Counted from the first letter of the stretch, positions 7,342 to 15,924 are shown. The stretch is 64,000 bases of DNA from Curtobacterium sp. MCSS17_007 (GCF_003234175.2 NZ_CP126257.1:992001-1056000), one strand, 5' to 3'. Translations and numbers: made by a program. The notes: generated from the letters alone by a model not told the origin.

Positions 7342-9065
7342 CCGCCGTCGAGCCCCGTGCCGAGGGCAGCCCGACCGTCTCCACGTCGTCGGTCCGCCCG
7401 GCCGTCGTCGCCACCGGCCGCCACCGCGGCGAGGAGACCGACTGGCGGCCGCCGCACCGCTGCTCGGTGCAGCGGCACGTCGACGAGGGGTGGGTCGCGT
7501 CCGCGCGCATCCGCGAGGGCGTGCTCGTCCTGACGAGCGGGCGGTCCGAGCCGGACGTGCTCCGCGCCGCGCTCACCGAGGAGTTCGGCGAGCCCGTCGT
7601 GCTCCGCAGCGCGTCCGAGGCGGACGTCCGCCAGCGCATCGCCTACGAGCTCGAGGAGGAGGTCGCCGACCTCGCCGCCCACGGTCTCGCCCGCACGAAC
7701 CCGGCACTGTCCGCCCGCACCGTGCTGTCCCGGGGCCAGCAGGTCGGCGTCGTCGTCGCGCTGGTGGTGCTCGCCGCCTGCCTGGTCGTGGCGCCGGGGA
7801 CCACCGCCGCCGTGGTGACCGCGGCGCTCTCGCTCGGGTTCCTGGCCGGGATCGTGTTCAAGTTCTGGGTGTCGATGGTCGGCGCCCGTTTCGACCTGGT
7901 CGAGCAGGTGTCGGCGGAGGACGTCACCGCGCTCGATGACGACACCCTGCCCACGTACACCGTGCTGGTGCCCGTCTTCCGCGAGGCGAACATCGTGCAC
8001 GACCTCGTGCGCAACCTCGAGGTACTCGACTGGCCGAAGGACCGGCTCGAGGTCCTCGTGCTCGTCGAGGCCGAGGACCACGAGACCCGCCAGGCCGTCC
8101 TCGACGCCGCACCGCCGGACTGGATGCGCATCGTGATCGTGCCGCCGGGGTCTCCCCAGACGAAGCCGCGCGCCTGCAACGTCGGACTCGCGATCGCGCA
8201 GGGAGAGTACGTCGTCATCTACGACGCCGAGGACCGACCCGACCCGGACCAGCTCAAGAAGGTGTTCCTGACCTTCGACCGCGCCGGTGACGACACCGTG
8301 TGCGTGCAGGCGGCGCTGAGCTACTTCAACGCCGACGAGAACCCGCTGACCCGCATGTTCACGCTCGAGTACTCGTACTGGTTCGACTACATGCTCGCCG
8401 GACTCGACGCCCGCCAGTTGCCGATCCCGCTCGGCGGCACGTCCAACCACTTCCGCACCGACCTGCTCCGCGAACTCGGCGGGTGGGACCCGTACAACGT
8501 CACCGAGGACGCCGACCTCGGCATCCGGGCCTCCGCCGTCGGGTACCGCGTCGCCGTGGTCAACTCCACGACGATGGAGGAGGCGAACACCTCGATCCCG
8601 AACTTCGTCCGGCAACGCTCCCGCTGGATCAAGGGGTACATGCAGACCGCCCTCGTGCACGCACGACGCCCGCGTGCGCTCGTGGCCGAGATCGGCATCC
8701 GTCGTGCGGCCGCGTTCGCGCTGCTCATCGCCGGGACGCCGCTGACGTTCCTCGGCATGCTGCCCGGCATCGTCGTCACGGTCGCGACGCTGGTGCTCCC
8801 GCCCGAGTGGACCGCCCCGGTGTTCCCGGCGCCGGTCCTCTGGCTCTGCGTGCTCGACTTCCTGCTCGGCAACGCGACGATGATCTACCTCACGATGATG
8901 GGGCCCTACAAGCGCGCTCGGTTCGACCTCATGGGGTGGGCGCTCCTCAACCCCGTGTACTGGGTCCTGCACTCGATCGCCGCGTACAAGGGGCTCTGGC
9001 AGCTGATCACCCGGCCGCACTACTGGGAGAAGACGGAGCACGGCCTGACGAAGACGACGGCCTGA
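7338..9065 (+). CDS. Glycosyltransferase family 2 membrane protein with GspE-N-like front domain
   Basis: A 575-aa processive-type GT2 enzyme. Residues about 35-130 form a soluble segment resembling the MshEN/GspE N-terminal fold (CSVQRHVDEGW, then VLTSGRSEPDVLRAALTEEFG), then two helices (about 135-175), then the catalytic domain: TVLVPVFREANIV, the metal-binding YDAEDRPDPDQ (D296-D299), TEDADLG (E390, D391) and the QRSRW signature (426-430). Three or four helices follow. This layout occurs in cellulose-synthase-like enzymes of exopolysaccharide loci. It acts at the cytoplasmic membrane on a nucleotide sugar; the polymer is unknown. It overlaps the upstream membrane-protein gene by four bases. 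Confidence 0.9.
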   Translation: MTAVEPRAEGSPTVSTSSVRPAVVATGRHRGEETDWRPPHRCSVQRHVDEGWVASARIREGVLVLTSGRSEPDVLRAALTEEFGEPVVLRSASEADVRQRIAYELEEEVADLAAHGLARTNPALSARTVLSRGQQVGVVVALVVLAACLVVAPGTTAAVVTAALSLGFLAGIVFKFWVSMVGARFDLVEQVSAEDVTALDDDTLPTYTVLVPVFREANIVHDLVRNLEVLDWPKDRLEVLVLVEAEDHETRQAVLDAAPPDWMRIVIVPPGSPQTKPRACNVGLAIAQGEYVVIYDAEDRPDPDQLKKVFLTFDRAGDDTVCVQAALSYFNADENPLTRMFTLEYSYWFDYMLAGLDARQLPIPLGGTSNHFRTDLLRELGGWDPYNVTEDADLGIRASAVGYRVAVVNSTTMEEANTSIPNFVRQRSRWIKGYMQTALVHARRPRALVAEIGIRRAAAFALLIAGTPLTFLGMLPGIVVTVATLVLPPEWTAPVFPAPVLWLCVLDFLLGNATMIYLTMMGPYKRARFDLMGWALLNPVYWVLHSIAAYKGLWQLITRPHYWEKTEHGLTKTTA

Positions 9066-9084
9066 GCACGACGAGGCCCGGTAC

Positions 9085-9304
9085 GGAGGGGATGACGGGG
9101 ATCGAGCGTCGGCGCAGTGCCAGCTGGAAGGCCGTGGAGGGGATGACGGGGATCGAGCGTCGGCGCAGTGCCAGCTGGAAGGCCGTGGAGGGGATGACGG
9201 GAATCGAGCGTCGGCGCAGTGCCAGCTGGAAGCCCGTGGAAGGGGTGGAGGGGATGACGGGGATCGAGCGTCGGCGCAGTGCCAGCTGGAAGCCCGTGGA
9301 AAGG
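9085..9304 (-). repeat. Four tandem copies of a tRNA-Gly 3'-half-like unit
   Basis: Four units start (GGAGGGGATGACGG on the + strand) at 9085, 9136, 9187 and 9247, with spacings 51, 51, 60 and then 59 to the tRNA. Read in the tRNA direction each unit runs CTTCCAGCTGGC ... TCGATYCCC ... ending in CCCCTCCA, matching tRNA-Gly from its anticodon loop (CTTCCAA) through the T arm to the encoded CCA. The last 22 nt are identical to the tRNA in the third copy and differ by one base in the others. The array lies directly downstream of tRNA-Gly on the same strand, so read-through would transcribe it. Confidence 0.93.
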
Positions 9305-9378
9305 TGGAGGGGATGACGGGAATCGAACCCGCGTGGCCAGTTTGGAAGACTGGGGCTCTACCATTGAGCTACATCCCC
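9305..9378 (-). tRNA. tRNA-Gly (anticodon TCC)
   Basis: Reverse strand. The acceptor stem GGGGATG pairs with CATCCCC, the discriminator is T and CCA is encoded. The anticodon loop is CTTCCAA inside a CCAGT/ACTGG stem, and the T loop is TTCGATT. 71 nt before CCA, normal for tRNA-Gly. A TACGAT element on the reverse strand at 9413-9408 is the likely -10. Tandem copies of its 3' half follow immediately. Confidence 0.97.
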
Positions 9379-9433
9379 GCGCTGCGACTCACGTCCGCAG
9401 CGCCACCATCGTAGCGGACGAACGGCCCCCGAC

Positions 9434-9757
9434 ATGCCATCGAACGTGCTGCCGCAGCCGGGTGACTCCGACACGCGCCGGATCAAGCGCTCCCGGGTGC
9501 TCTCGTTCGTGCTGCTCGCCGTCGCCGCCGTCGTCTTCTCGCTCCGTCCCGAGGTCTTCGGCGACCCGCAGGCCCAGCCCTGGCACGCGCTGCTGCACGT
9601 CTGGCGGATCGTCCTCGGGGTCGGGCTCATGGTCGCCGCGCTCGGGGTGCAGATCGCCGTCGGCCTGCGGTGGCGGCAGGCGCTCAGGCGCGGTGCCGAG
9701 CAGGAACCGTCCACACGCGGCACGCCGCCCGGGAACCAGGCACCGGGGGACCGCTAG
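9434..9757 (+). CDS. Small two-TM membrane protein (107 aa)
   Basis: ATG 9434 to TAG 9757. There are two hydrophobic helices (VLSFVLLAVAAVVFSL, about 22-37, and a second about 52-77) separated by a short loop containing HALLHVWR. The tail is charged and Pro/Gly-rich. No clear ribosome binding site is present, so the start is uncertain. It lies between tRNA-Gly and tRNA-Pro; the tRNA-Pro -10 (TAGACT, 9755-9760) overlaps its stop codon. Small two-TM proteins of this kind are often annotated only as hypothetical. Function unknown. Confidence 0.6.
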   Translation: MPSNVLPQPGDSDTRRIKRSRVLSFVLLAVAAVVFSLRPEVFGDPQAQPWHALLHVWRIVLGVGLMVAALGVQIAVGLRWRQALRRGAEQEPSTRGTPPGNQAPGDR

Positions 9758-9811
9758 ACTCGTCGCGGTCGTGCGTGCCCTCGGGCGTGCGCGGCCACCC
9801 TGGCCCAGTCA

Positions 9812-9888
9812 CGGGGCGTAGCTCAGCTTGGTAGAGCGCCCGCTTTGGGAGCGGGAGGTCGCAGGTTCGAATCCTGTCGCCCCGACCA
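9812..9888 (+). tRNA. tRNA-Pro (anticodon TGG)
   Basis: Acceptor CGGGGCG/CGCCCCG, D arm starting TAGCTCAG, anticodon stem CCCGC with loop TTTGGGA (anticodon TGG), T loop TTCGAAT, A discriminator and encoded CCA. 77 nt. The likely -10 is TAGACT at 9755-9760. It is transcribed towards tig, which begins 36 bp downstream. Confidence 0.97.
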
Positions 9889-9924
9889 GGTCCACTCGAA
9901 CGTCAACCAACAGGAGTACATCCC

Positions 9925-11268
9925 TTGGCCACCAGCACCGTCGACAAGGTGAGCGACACCCGCGTCAAGCTCACCGTGAACGTGACGCCGGAAGATCTCA
10001 AGCCGAGCATCGACCACGCCTACAAGCACATCGCCGAGCAGATCAACATCCCCGGCTTCCGCAAGGGCAAGGTCCCGCCGGCGATCGTCGACCAGCGCGT
10101 CGGCCGCGGCGAGGTCCTGAACCACGCCGTCGGTGACGCCATCGACACCTTCTACCGCCAGGCGGTGGAGGAGCAGGAGCTGCGCATCCTCGGTCGCGCC
10201 GAGGCCGACGTCGCCGAGCTCCCGAACGTCAAGGACTTCTCGGGTGACCTCGTCCTCACCTTCGAGGTCGACGTCCGTCCCGAGTTCGACCTGCCCGCGT
10301 ACGACCAGTACGAGCTCACGGTCGACGCCGTCGAGGTCTCCGACGACGAGGTCGAGGAGGAGCTGCAGAACCTGCGCACCCGCTTCGGCACGCTCGTGAC
10401 GGTCGACCGTCCGGCCAAGACCGGCGACTTCGCCCAGATCGACCTGACCGCCACCATCGGTGACGACGAGGTCGACTCGGCCACCGGCGTCTCCTACGAG
10501 ATCGGCTCGGGCGACCTGCTCGAGGGCATCGACGAGGCGCTCGAGTCGCTCACCGCGGGTGAGTCGACCACGTTCGAGTCCACGCTCGTCGGTGGCGACC
10601 GCGAGGGCGAGACCGCGCAGATCGCCGTGACCGTCACCGCCGTCAAGGAGCGCGAGCTCCCCGAGGCCGACGACGAGTTCGCGCAGATCGCCAGCCAGTT
10701 CGACACCATCGACGAGCTCAAGGCGGACCTCAAGGAGCAGATCGCGAAGTCCAAGACCTTCGGTCAGGGCGCCGCGGCGCGCGACAAGCTCGTCGAGAAG
10801 CTCATCGAGGACGTGGACATCCCGATCTCGGAGCAGCTCATCGAGGACGAGGTGCACCGTCACCTCGAGCAGGAGAACCGCCTCGAGGACGACGAGCACC
10901 GCAAGGAGGTCTCCGAGTCCAGCGAGAAGGCCTTCCGCTCGCAGCTGCTCCTCGACGCCATCGCCGAGAAGGAGGAGATCCAGGTCTCCCAGGAGGAACT
11001 CACGCAGTACCTCATCCAGGCTGCGGCGCAGTACGGCATGGAGCCGGCCGAGTTCATCAAGGTCATCGACCAGAACGGCCAGATCCCCGGCATGGTCGGC
11101 GAGGTCGCCCGCTCGAAGGCGGTCGCGACCGTCCTGTCGAAGGTGACCGTCAAGGACACCAACGGCGACGTCGTCGACCTCTCCGCCTTCACCGCCGGTG
11201 TGGCGCAGGAGTCGGCTGACGACGAGTCGGCCGACGCCGACGAGGTCACCGAGGCCGACGCGAAGTAA
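9925..11268 (+). CDS. tig: Trigger factor, ribosome-associated chaperone and PPIase
   Basis: A 447-aa protein with the three trigger-factor domains: ribosome-binding tail signature [10 protein letters not shown] (41-50), a central FKBP-like prolyl isomerase domain (about 155-245), and a helical C-terminal chaperone domain. The acidic tail ([16 protein letters not shown]) is typical of actinobacterial members. Translation starts at TTG 9925 with AGGAG about 8 bases upstream; no ATG fits. It binds ribosomes at the exit tunnel and shields nascent chains. It is followed by clpP1-clpP2 and, further on, clpX, the usual quality-control neighbourhood. A strong hairpin after the stop ends the transcript. 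Confidence 0.98.
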   Translation: MATSTVDKVSDTRVKLTVNVTPEDLKPSIDHAYKHIAEQINIPGFRKGKVPPAIVDQRVGRGEVLNHAVGDAIDTFYRQAVEEQELRILGRAEADVAELPNVKDFSGDLVLTFEVDVRPEFDLPAYDQYELTVDAVEVSDDEVEEELQNLRTRFGTLVTVDRPAKTGDFAQIDLTATIGDDEVDSATGVSYEIGSGDLLEGIDEALESLTAGESTTFESTLVGGDREGETAQIAVTVTAVKERELPEADDEFAQIASQFDTIDELKADLKEQIAKSKTFGQGAAARDKLVEKLIEDVDIPISEQLIEDEVHRHLEQENRLEDDEHRKEVSESSEKAFRSQLLLDAIAEKEEIQVSQEELTQYLIQAAAQYGMEPAEFIKVIDQNGQIPGMVGEVARSKAVATVLSKVTVKDTNGDVVDLSAFTAGVAQESADDESADADEVTEADAK

Positions 11269-11285
11269 CGCGACGCGCTGACGGA

Positions 11286-11321
11286 CGGGAGGCACGGTGC
11301 CAGCTGGCACCGTGCCTCCCG
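11286..11321. terminator. Perfect-stem terminator after tig
   Basis: A 36-base perfect palindrome: CGGGAGGCACGGTGCC, AGCT centre, GGCACCGTGCCTCCCG, followed by TTCGTC. The T run is weak, as is usual in high-GC actinobacteria. The arm is another GGGAGGCRCGG family member. Confidence 0.75.
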
Positions 11322-11435
11322 TTCGTCGTCGGCGCACTTTCCGCGCCCGCGCACCGCCCACAGCGAACAGGCGCGAAGAGCCGCGTTGCACCCGATAAGT
11401 TCGACAGCAAGCGACAACTGAACGGGAGCTTTTCC

Positions 11436-12062
11436 ATGGCCGAAGCGACACTGAACCCCAGTGTTTTTGACCGCCTTCTGAGAGACCGGATCGTGTGGCT
11501 CGGCTCTGAGGTCCGCGACGAGAACTCGAACGAGATCGCAGCGAAGCTGCTGATGCTCGCCGCCGAGGACCCTGAGAAGGACATCTACCTCTACATCAAC
11601 TCGCCCGGTGGCTCGATCACCGCGGGCATGGCGATCTACGACACGATGCAGTTCGTGCCGAACGACATCGTCACCGTGGGCATCGGCCTCGCCGCCTCGA
11701 TGGGGCAGTTCCTGCTCTCGTCGGGCACCCCGGGCAAGCGCTACATCACCCCGAACGCCCGCGTGCTCCTGCACCAGCCGTCCGGTGGCTTCGGCGGCAC
11801 CGCTGCCGACATCCAGACGCAGGCCAAGGTCATCCTCGACATGAAGCAGCGGATGGCGGAGCTCACGGCCGAGCAGACCGGCAAGTCGATCGAGCAGATC
11901 CTCAAGGACAACGACCGCGACAACTGGTTCACGGCGCAGGAAGCCCTGGAGTACGGCTTCGTCGACCACCTCCGCGCGTCCTCGAACGAGGTCGTCGGCG
12001 GCGGCGGCACCGTGGGCGACGGCGAGACGCCGACCCCGGCCGCCGAGCCCGAGTCCAACTGA
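11436..12062 (+). CDS. clpP1: ATP-dependent Clp protease proteolytic subunit (first)
   Basis: A 208-aa ClpP with catalytic triad S88 (GLAASMG), H113 (LLHQPS) and D162 (DNDRDNW). The handle region ([13 protein letters not shown]) is intact. ATG 11436 follows GGGAGC. It forms the mixed ClpP1P2 tetradecamer with the next gene, as known for actinobacteria, and is driven by ClpX (14440) or ClpC. The C-terminal tail after 190 is Gly/Pro-rich and variable. The 27-bp gap to the second subunit holds a ribosome binding site (GAAGGAAACGAG), so the two are one operon. Confidence 0.97.
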   Translation: MAEATLNPSVFDRLLRDRIVWLGSEVRDENSNEIAAKLLMLAAEDPEKDIYLYINSPGGSITAGMAIYDTMQFVPNDIVTVGIGLAASMGQFLLSSGTPGKRYITPNARVLLHQPSGGFGGTAADIQTQAKVILDMKQRMAELTAEQTGKSIEQILKDNDRDNWFTAQEALEYGFVDHLRASSNEVVGGGGTVGDGETPTPAAEPESN

Positions 12063-12088
12063 CCACCACCGAAGAGAAGGAAACGAGA

Positions 12089-12748
12089 ATGCACCTCCCC
12101 ATGCTCGGTGGCGCGCAGAACGTCCCGGCTCCGTCCGATCGCTACATCCTCCCCAGCTTCGAGGAGCGCACGGCCTACGGCTTCAAGCGCCAGGACCCGT
12201 ACGCGAAGCTCTTCGAGGACCGCATCGTGTTCCTCGGTGTCCAGGTCGACGACGCGTCCGCCGACGACGTCATGGCCCAGCTGCTCGTGCTCGAGTCGAT
12301 GGACCCGGACCGCGACATCGTGATGTACATCAACTCGCCCGGTGGCTCGTTCACCGCGATGACGGCGATCTACGACACGATGCAGTACATCCGCCCGCAG
12401 ATCCAGACGGTCTGCCTCGGCCAGGCCGCCTCGGCCGCGTCGGTGCTCCTCGCTGCCGGTACCCCCGGCAAGCGTCTGGCGCTCCCGAACGCCCGCGTGC
12501 TCATCCACCAGCCCGCGACCCAGCAGGGTGGCGGTCAGGCGTCGGACATCGAGATCCAGGCGGCGGAGATCCTCCGCATGCGCACCTGGCTCGAGGAGAC
12601 GCTGTCGAAGCACTCGAACCGCACCCCGGAGCAGGTCAACAACGACATCGAGCGCGACAAGATCATGTCCGCCGAAGAGGCGCTCGAGTACGGCCTGATC
12701 GACCAGGTCCTCACGAGCCGCAAGAACCTGCCGGCGCTCGTCAAGTAG
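12089..12748 (+). CDS. clpP2: ATP-dependent Clp protease proteolytic subunit (second)
   Basis: A 219-aa ClpP with triad S115 (GQAASAA), H140 (VLIHQP) and D190 (IERDKIM). It has a ~20-residue N-terminal extension rich in Pro, with SRY-like [16 protein letters not shown], characteristic of the ClpP2 class that docks the ATPase. An AAGGAA ribosome binding site precedes ATG 12089. Partner of ClpP1 in the heteromeric protease. The next gene on this strand, clpX, starts about 1.7 kb away after the copper pair, so clpX is not in this operon. Confidence 0.97.
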   Translation: MHLPMLGGAQNVPAPSDRYILPSFEERTAYGFKRQDPYAKLFEDRIVFLGVQVDDASADDVMAQLLVLESMDPDRDIVMYINSPGGSFTAMTAIYDTMQYIRPQIQTVCLGQAASAASVLLAAGTPGKRLALPNARVLIHQPATQQGGGQASDIEIQAAEILRMRTWLEETLSKHSNRTPEQVNNDIERDKIMSAEEALEYGLIDQVLTSRKNLPALVK

Positions 12749-12760
12749 TGCCCCGCACGA

Positions 12761-12794
12761 CGAAGGCCCCGCACCGATCGGTGCGGGGCCTTCG
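12761..12794. terminator. Terminator between clpP2 and copC
   Basis: CGAAGGCCCCGCACCGA pairs perfectly with TCGGTGCGGGGCCTTCG. It lies between convergent genes and probably serves both. Confidence 0.85.
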
Positions 12795-12840
12795 TAGTGC
12801 GCGCGCGGGGCTCGCGGGACCTGGTTCCCGGCGGGGGCGG

Positions 12841-13524
12841 TCAGTCCTCGTCGTGGTCGTCGGTTGCCGGGGCAGCGGGGCGGCGACGGAGCAGCAGCAG
12901 GACGGCCACGACGACGCCGGCGAGGACGATGCCGCCGGCGCCGATGAACAGGGCGTCCGTGGCGCTCGAGTCGCCGTCGGTGTCACCCGCTGCGGCGTCG
13001 GGTGCGCTGGTCGACCCGGTCCCGCCACCGTCGGCGCAGGTCGCCGGTGTCGCGGTGCCGCGGTCGGGGGAGAAGCCCGCCGGAGCCTTCCACGTGAAGT
13101 CGTACGAGTCGGACACGGTGTGTCCGTCGGCGGAGACGATCTGCCACTCGACCTCGTACTTCCCGGAGTCGCCGAGGGCGGCCTTCGTGGTCATCGACGG
13201 GCCGTCCACGGAGACGCAGCCGTCCTCGTGGTAGCGCCCGTCGGGGCCGATGACCCGGAAGGCGAAGCCCGAGTCGGACCCGCCGATCGCCAGCAGGCGG
13301 TCGTTCGTGGTGATGTCGAAGCGGTCGGGGAGCTCCGTGAGCGTGCCACCGACCGCGGGGGTCGACGACACCAGGTAGTTGTGCGCGCTGGCGGGGGCGG
13401 CGAGCCCGAGGACCGCACCGCCCGCGACGGCGAGGGTCGCGGCGGTCGCGGCCACGCGCCTCCAGACCGGGCGTCGGGACGTGCCGGACCGGCGGCCGCC
13501 CGTCGGACACGCGCGACGGGTCAC
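12841..13524 (-). CDS. copC: CopC/YobA-family copper-binding protein, membrane-anchored
   Basis: A 227-aa secreted protein. The signal peptide ends at ASA (45-47), leaving an N-terminal His (HNYLVSSTPAVGG), the classic first Cu(II) ligand of CopC. The beta-sandwich follows (TELPDRFDITTNDRL ... WQIVSADGHTVSD); the ADGH His is the usual second histidine ligand. After an Ala/Asp/Ser-rich linker, one C-terminal TM helix (about 190-212) anchors it outside the cell. It overlaps ycnI by four bases (ATGA) and is cotranscribed with it, downstream in the operon. Role: extracytoplasmic copper handling or delivery. No CopD-type importer is adjacent. Confidence 0.92.
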   Translation of the reverse strand: MTRRACPTGGRRSGTSRRPVWRRVAATAATLAVAGGAVLGLAAPASAHNYLVSSTPAVGGTLTELPDRFDITTNDRLLAIGGSDSGFAFRVIGPDGRYHEDGCVSVDGPSMTTKAALGDSGKYEVEWQIVSADGHTVSDSYDFTWKAPAGFSPDRGTATPATCADGGGTGSTSAPDAAAGDTDGDSSATDALFIGAGGIVLAGVVVAVLLLLRRRPAAPATDDHDED

Positions 13525-14243
13525 TTCGCGGCGTCCCGACGGCGGGTGGCTGCGACGGCGACGACCAGGCCGACCGCTCCGACCACCAGGCCGCCGAGGC
13601 CGAGGAAGCGACCGACCAGGTCGGGCTGCGCGGACGTCGTGCTGCTGGTGTCGCTCGCGGTCGCGGTGGTGGCGTCGTCGTCGTCACCGCTCGACGAGCT
13701 GGCGGTCAGGACGATCGAGGGGGCGGGGTGCTCCGGCTCCGACTCGCCGCTCTCCTGGACCTGGTCCCAGTCGGTCGATCCCTGCTCGCAGGTCTGCACC
13801 ACCGGGAAGGAGACCCGGTCACCGGGCTTGCCGTCCGGCAGCGAGAACGAGAGCGAGAAGGTGTCGCGCTCGTCCGCGGGGAGCGGGGTCTTCGCCGTGT
13901 ACGTGATGCTCGTGACGCGCTCGGCGCCGGCCTCGGACTCCTCGTCGCTCGCGGTGCTGCTCGACGGAGCGGTGTAGGGCTCGGTGGCCTTCGTGATCGT
14001 CCAGTTCGGGTTGACCGTCGGGGTGACCTCGACGACGGACTCGGGCACCTGGAAGACGAGCTTCGTGGTGGGGGAGCCGTCGCAGCCGTGCGGCACCGAG
14101 AAGGTCGCCGTCGTGTACGAGTTCGCGGCGGTCGAGGTCACGTCGGCCTCGACGTGTGCGCTGGCGGCCGCCGCGGTGCCGAGGACGATCGCGGCGGTGA
14201 CGCCGAGGGTTCCGGTGCCGAGGAGGGCGAGGCGCTTCGTCAT
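13521..14243 (-). CDS. ycnI: YcnI-family (DUF1775) copper-binding protein
   Basis: A 240-aa secreted protein. The signal peptide ends AAASA, leaving the invariant His (AHVEADVTS; H30) that binds Cu(II) in YcnI. The DUF1775 domain continues to about residue 170 (VPHGCDGSPTTKLVFQVPE, NPNWTI). A Ser/Thr/Asp-rich linker and a C-terminal TM helix (about 207-230) follow. First gene of the ycnI-copC operon. A 17-bp palindrome just upstream of the start is a good candidate operator. Pairing with CopC fits a copper-scavenging or trafficking module on the outside of the membrane. Confidence 0.92.
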   Translation of the reverse strand: MTKRLALLGTGTLGVTAAIVLGTAAAASAHVEADVTSTAANSYTTATFSVPHGCDGSPTTKLVFQVPESVVEVTPTVNPNWTITKATEPYTAPSSSTASDEESEAGAERVTSITYTAKTPLPADERDTFSLSFSLPDGKPGDRVSFPVVQTCEQGSTDWDQVQESGESEPEHPAPSIVLTASSSSGDDDDATTATASDTSSTTSAQPDLVGRFLGLGGLVVGAVGLVVAVAATRRRDAAK

Positions 14244-14258
14244 GGGGTCCTTCCGGTT

Positions 14259-14275
14259 CTCTACAACTTGTAGAG
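14259..14275. promoter_or_regulatory. Palindromic operator upstream of ycnI-copC
   Basis: CTCTACAACTTGTAGAG is a 17-bp perfect palindrome with a single central base, 16 bp before the ycnI ATG on the reverse strand. Its TACA/TGTA core resembles sites bound by BlaI/CopY-type winged-helix repressors, which often control copper genes. No such regulator gene lies in this window. Confidence 0.6.
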
Positions 14276-14439
14276 GCTAGGGGTAACGGTACCAGGTGTG
14301 CACGCCCTGGGCGAACGGGCGGGGACAGGCCGGACGGCGTCGCGGTGGCTGTCACCGGATGCGGTTAGAGTCGATCACATCGGGCGGGTCACCAGCCTGC
14401 ATCGGTCAACCGCACCGGTCATCCAAGGAGGGCACCGAC

Positions 14440-15720
14440 ATGGCACGCATCGGGGAGAGCGCTGACCTGCTGAAGTGCTCCTTCTGCGGCAAGAGCCAGA
14501 AGCAGGTCCAGCAGCTCATCGCCGGACCGGGGGTGTACATCTGCGACGAGTGCGTCGAGCTGTGCAACGAGATCATCGAGGAGCGCCTCGCCGAAGCGGG
14601 CGAGGACACCACGAGCGGCGACTTCGAGCTGCCGAAGCCCCGCGAGATCTTCGACTTCCTGCAGGAGTACGTGATCGGGCAGGACCCGGCGAAGCGCGCC
14701 CTGGCCGTGGCCGTCTACAACCACTACAAGCGCATCCGTGCGCAGGGGCAGATCACCGCTGCCGAGGACCGCGACGACGTCGAGATCGCGAAGTCGAACA
14801 TCCTGCTCATCGGCCCGACGGGCTGCGGTAAGACCTACCTGGCGCAGACCTTGGCGAAGCGGCTCAACGTGCCGTTCGCCGTCGCCGACGCCACCGCGCT
14901 GACCGAGGCCGGCTACGTGGGCGAGGACGTCGAGAACATCCTGCTCAAGCTCATCCAGGCCGCCGACTACGACGTCAAGCGCGCCGAGACCGGCATCATC
15001 TACATCGACGAGGTCGACAAGATCGCCCGCAAGGCGGAGAACCCGTCGATCACGCGCGACGTCTCGGGCGAGGGTGTGCAGCAGGCCCTGCTCAAGATCC
15101 TCGAGGGAACCACGGCCTCAGTGCCGCCGCAGGGCGGTCGGAAGCACCCGCACCAGGAGTTCATCCAGATCGACACGACGAACGTGCTGTTCATCGTGGC
15201 CGGTGCGTTCGCAGGGCTCGAGGACATCGTGTCGTCGCGGGTCGGCAAGCGGGGCATCGGCTTCGGCGCTCCGCTGCACAGCCCGCTCGATCAGCAGGAC
15301 CTGTTCGCCGACGTCCTGCCCGAGGACCTGCACAAGTTCGGCCTCATCCCGGAGTTCATCGGCCGTCTGCCGGTCGTGACGACGGTGTCGCAGCTCGACC
15401 AGGCCGCGCTCATGCAGATCCTGACCGAGCCGAAGAACGCGCTCGTGAAGCAGTACCAGCGGATGTTCGCGATCGACGGGGTCGAGCTCGAGTTCGACCG
15501 TGGTGCGCTCGAGGCCATCGCCGACCTCGCCGTGCTGCGGCAGACCGGTGCCCGTGGCCTCCGGGCGATCCTCGAAGAGGTGCTCGGCCCGGTCATGTTC
15601 GACGTCCCGTCGGAGGACGACGTCGCCCGTGTGGTGATCACCCGCGAGTCCGTGCTCGAGAACGCAGCGCCGACGATCGTGCCGCGTCCGCGAGCGACTC
15701 GCGCGGAGAAGTCCGCGTAG
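14440..15720 (+). CDS. clpX: ATP-dependent Clp protease ATP-binding subunit ClpX
   Basis: A 426-aa AAA+ unfoldase. The N-terminal zinc-binding domain has C13, C16, C35 and C38 (KCSFCGKS ... YICDECVE). Walker A is GPTGCGKT (about 125-132), Walker B is [10 protein letters not shown], and the pore loop is [11 protein letters not shown]. The sensor-2 region is [11 protein letters not shown]. The start is ATG 14440 with AAGGAGGG upstream; an earlier in-frame start at 14296 has no support. TAGAGT at 14366-14371 is a likely -10. It delivers substrates to ClpP1P2. Confidence 0.98.
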   Translation: MARIGESADLLKCSFCGKSQKQVQQLIAGPGVYICDECVELCNEIIEERLAEAGEDTTSGDFELPKPREIFDFLQEYVIGQDPAKRALAVAVYNHYKRIRAQGQITAAEDRDDVEIAKSNILLIGPTGCGKTYLAQTLAKRLNVPFAVADATALTEAGYVGEDVENILLKLIQAADYDVKRAETGIIYIDEVDKIARKAENPSITRDVSGEGVQQALLKILEGTTASVPPQGGRKHPHQEFIQIDTTNVLFIVAGAFAGLEDIVSSRVGKRGIGFGAPLHSPLDQQDLFADVLPEDLHKFGLIPEFIGRLPVVTTVSQLDQAALMQILTEPKNALVKQYQRMFAIDGVELEFDRGALEAIADLAVLRQTGARGLRAILEEVLGPVMFDVPSEDDVARVVITRESVLENAAPTIVPRPRATRAEKSA

Positions 15721-15740
15721 CGTCCGACGCGCGCAGGCTG

Positions 15741-15768
15741 ACGGCCCGGTCCCAGTGGACCGGGCCGT
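15741..15768. terminator. Terminator after clpX
   Basis: ACGGCCCGGTCC, CAGT loop, GGACCGGGCCGT: a 12-bp perfect stem 20 bases after the clpX stop. Confidence 0.8.
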
Positions 15769-15824
15769 CGCCGTGTTCCCGTTGCCCGCGCTGCGCACCG
15801 GCGTCGTGGAGGGTCGGGCACGGG

Positions 15825-15919
15825 ATCGAACCACGGATCCGACATCGAACCAGGGTCCGCGCCTGGTTCGATGTCGGGAACGTGGTTCGATGCTGCGGCG
15901 CGGACGCTGCGGCGCGGAC
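15825..15919. repeat. Nested inverted repeat plus 14-bp direct repeat
   Basis: The outer arms ATCGAACCACG (15825-15835) and CGTGGTTCGAT (15881-15891) enclose inner arms GACATCGAACCAGG (15841-15854) and CCTGGTTCGATGTC (15862-15875). It is immediately followed by two tandem copies of GCTGCGGCGCGGAC (15892-15919). The arms share the word ATCGAACCA, so they may come from duplication. It lies between the convergent clpX and peptidase genes; it could end the peptidase transcript but is more complex than an ordinary terminator. Confidence 0.8.
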
Positions 15920-15924
15920 GCTGC

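Noticed and set aside
9085..9304. CRISPR array
   Set aside because: Units are joined without unique spacers and match a neighbouring tRNA; no cas genes.
9020..9364. A 114-aa reverse ORF running from tRNA-Gly through the repeats (repeat text LPAGTAPTLDPRHPLHG), similar in idea to the Tpr protein of E. coli tyrT
   Set aside because: No start or ribosome binding site outside the tRNA; the periodic text is a by-product of the 51-bp repeat.
11390..11435. ClgR-type operator upstream of clpP1 (GTTCGACAGCAAGCGACAAC)
   Set aside because: The half-sites are too degenerate compared with the published ClgR consensus to be called.
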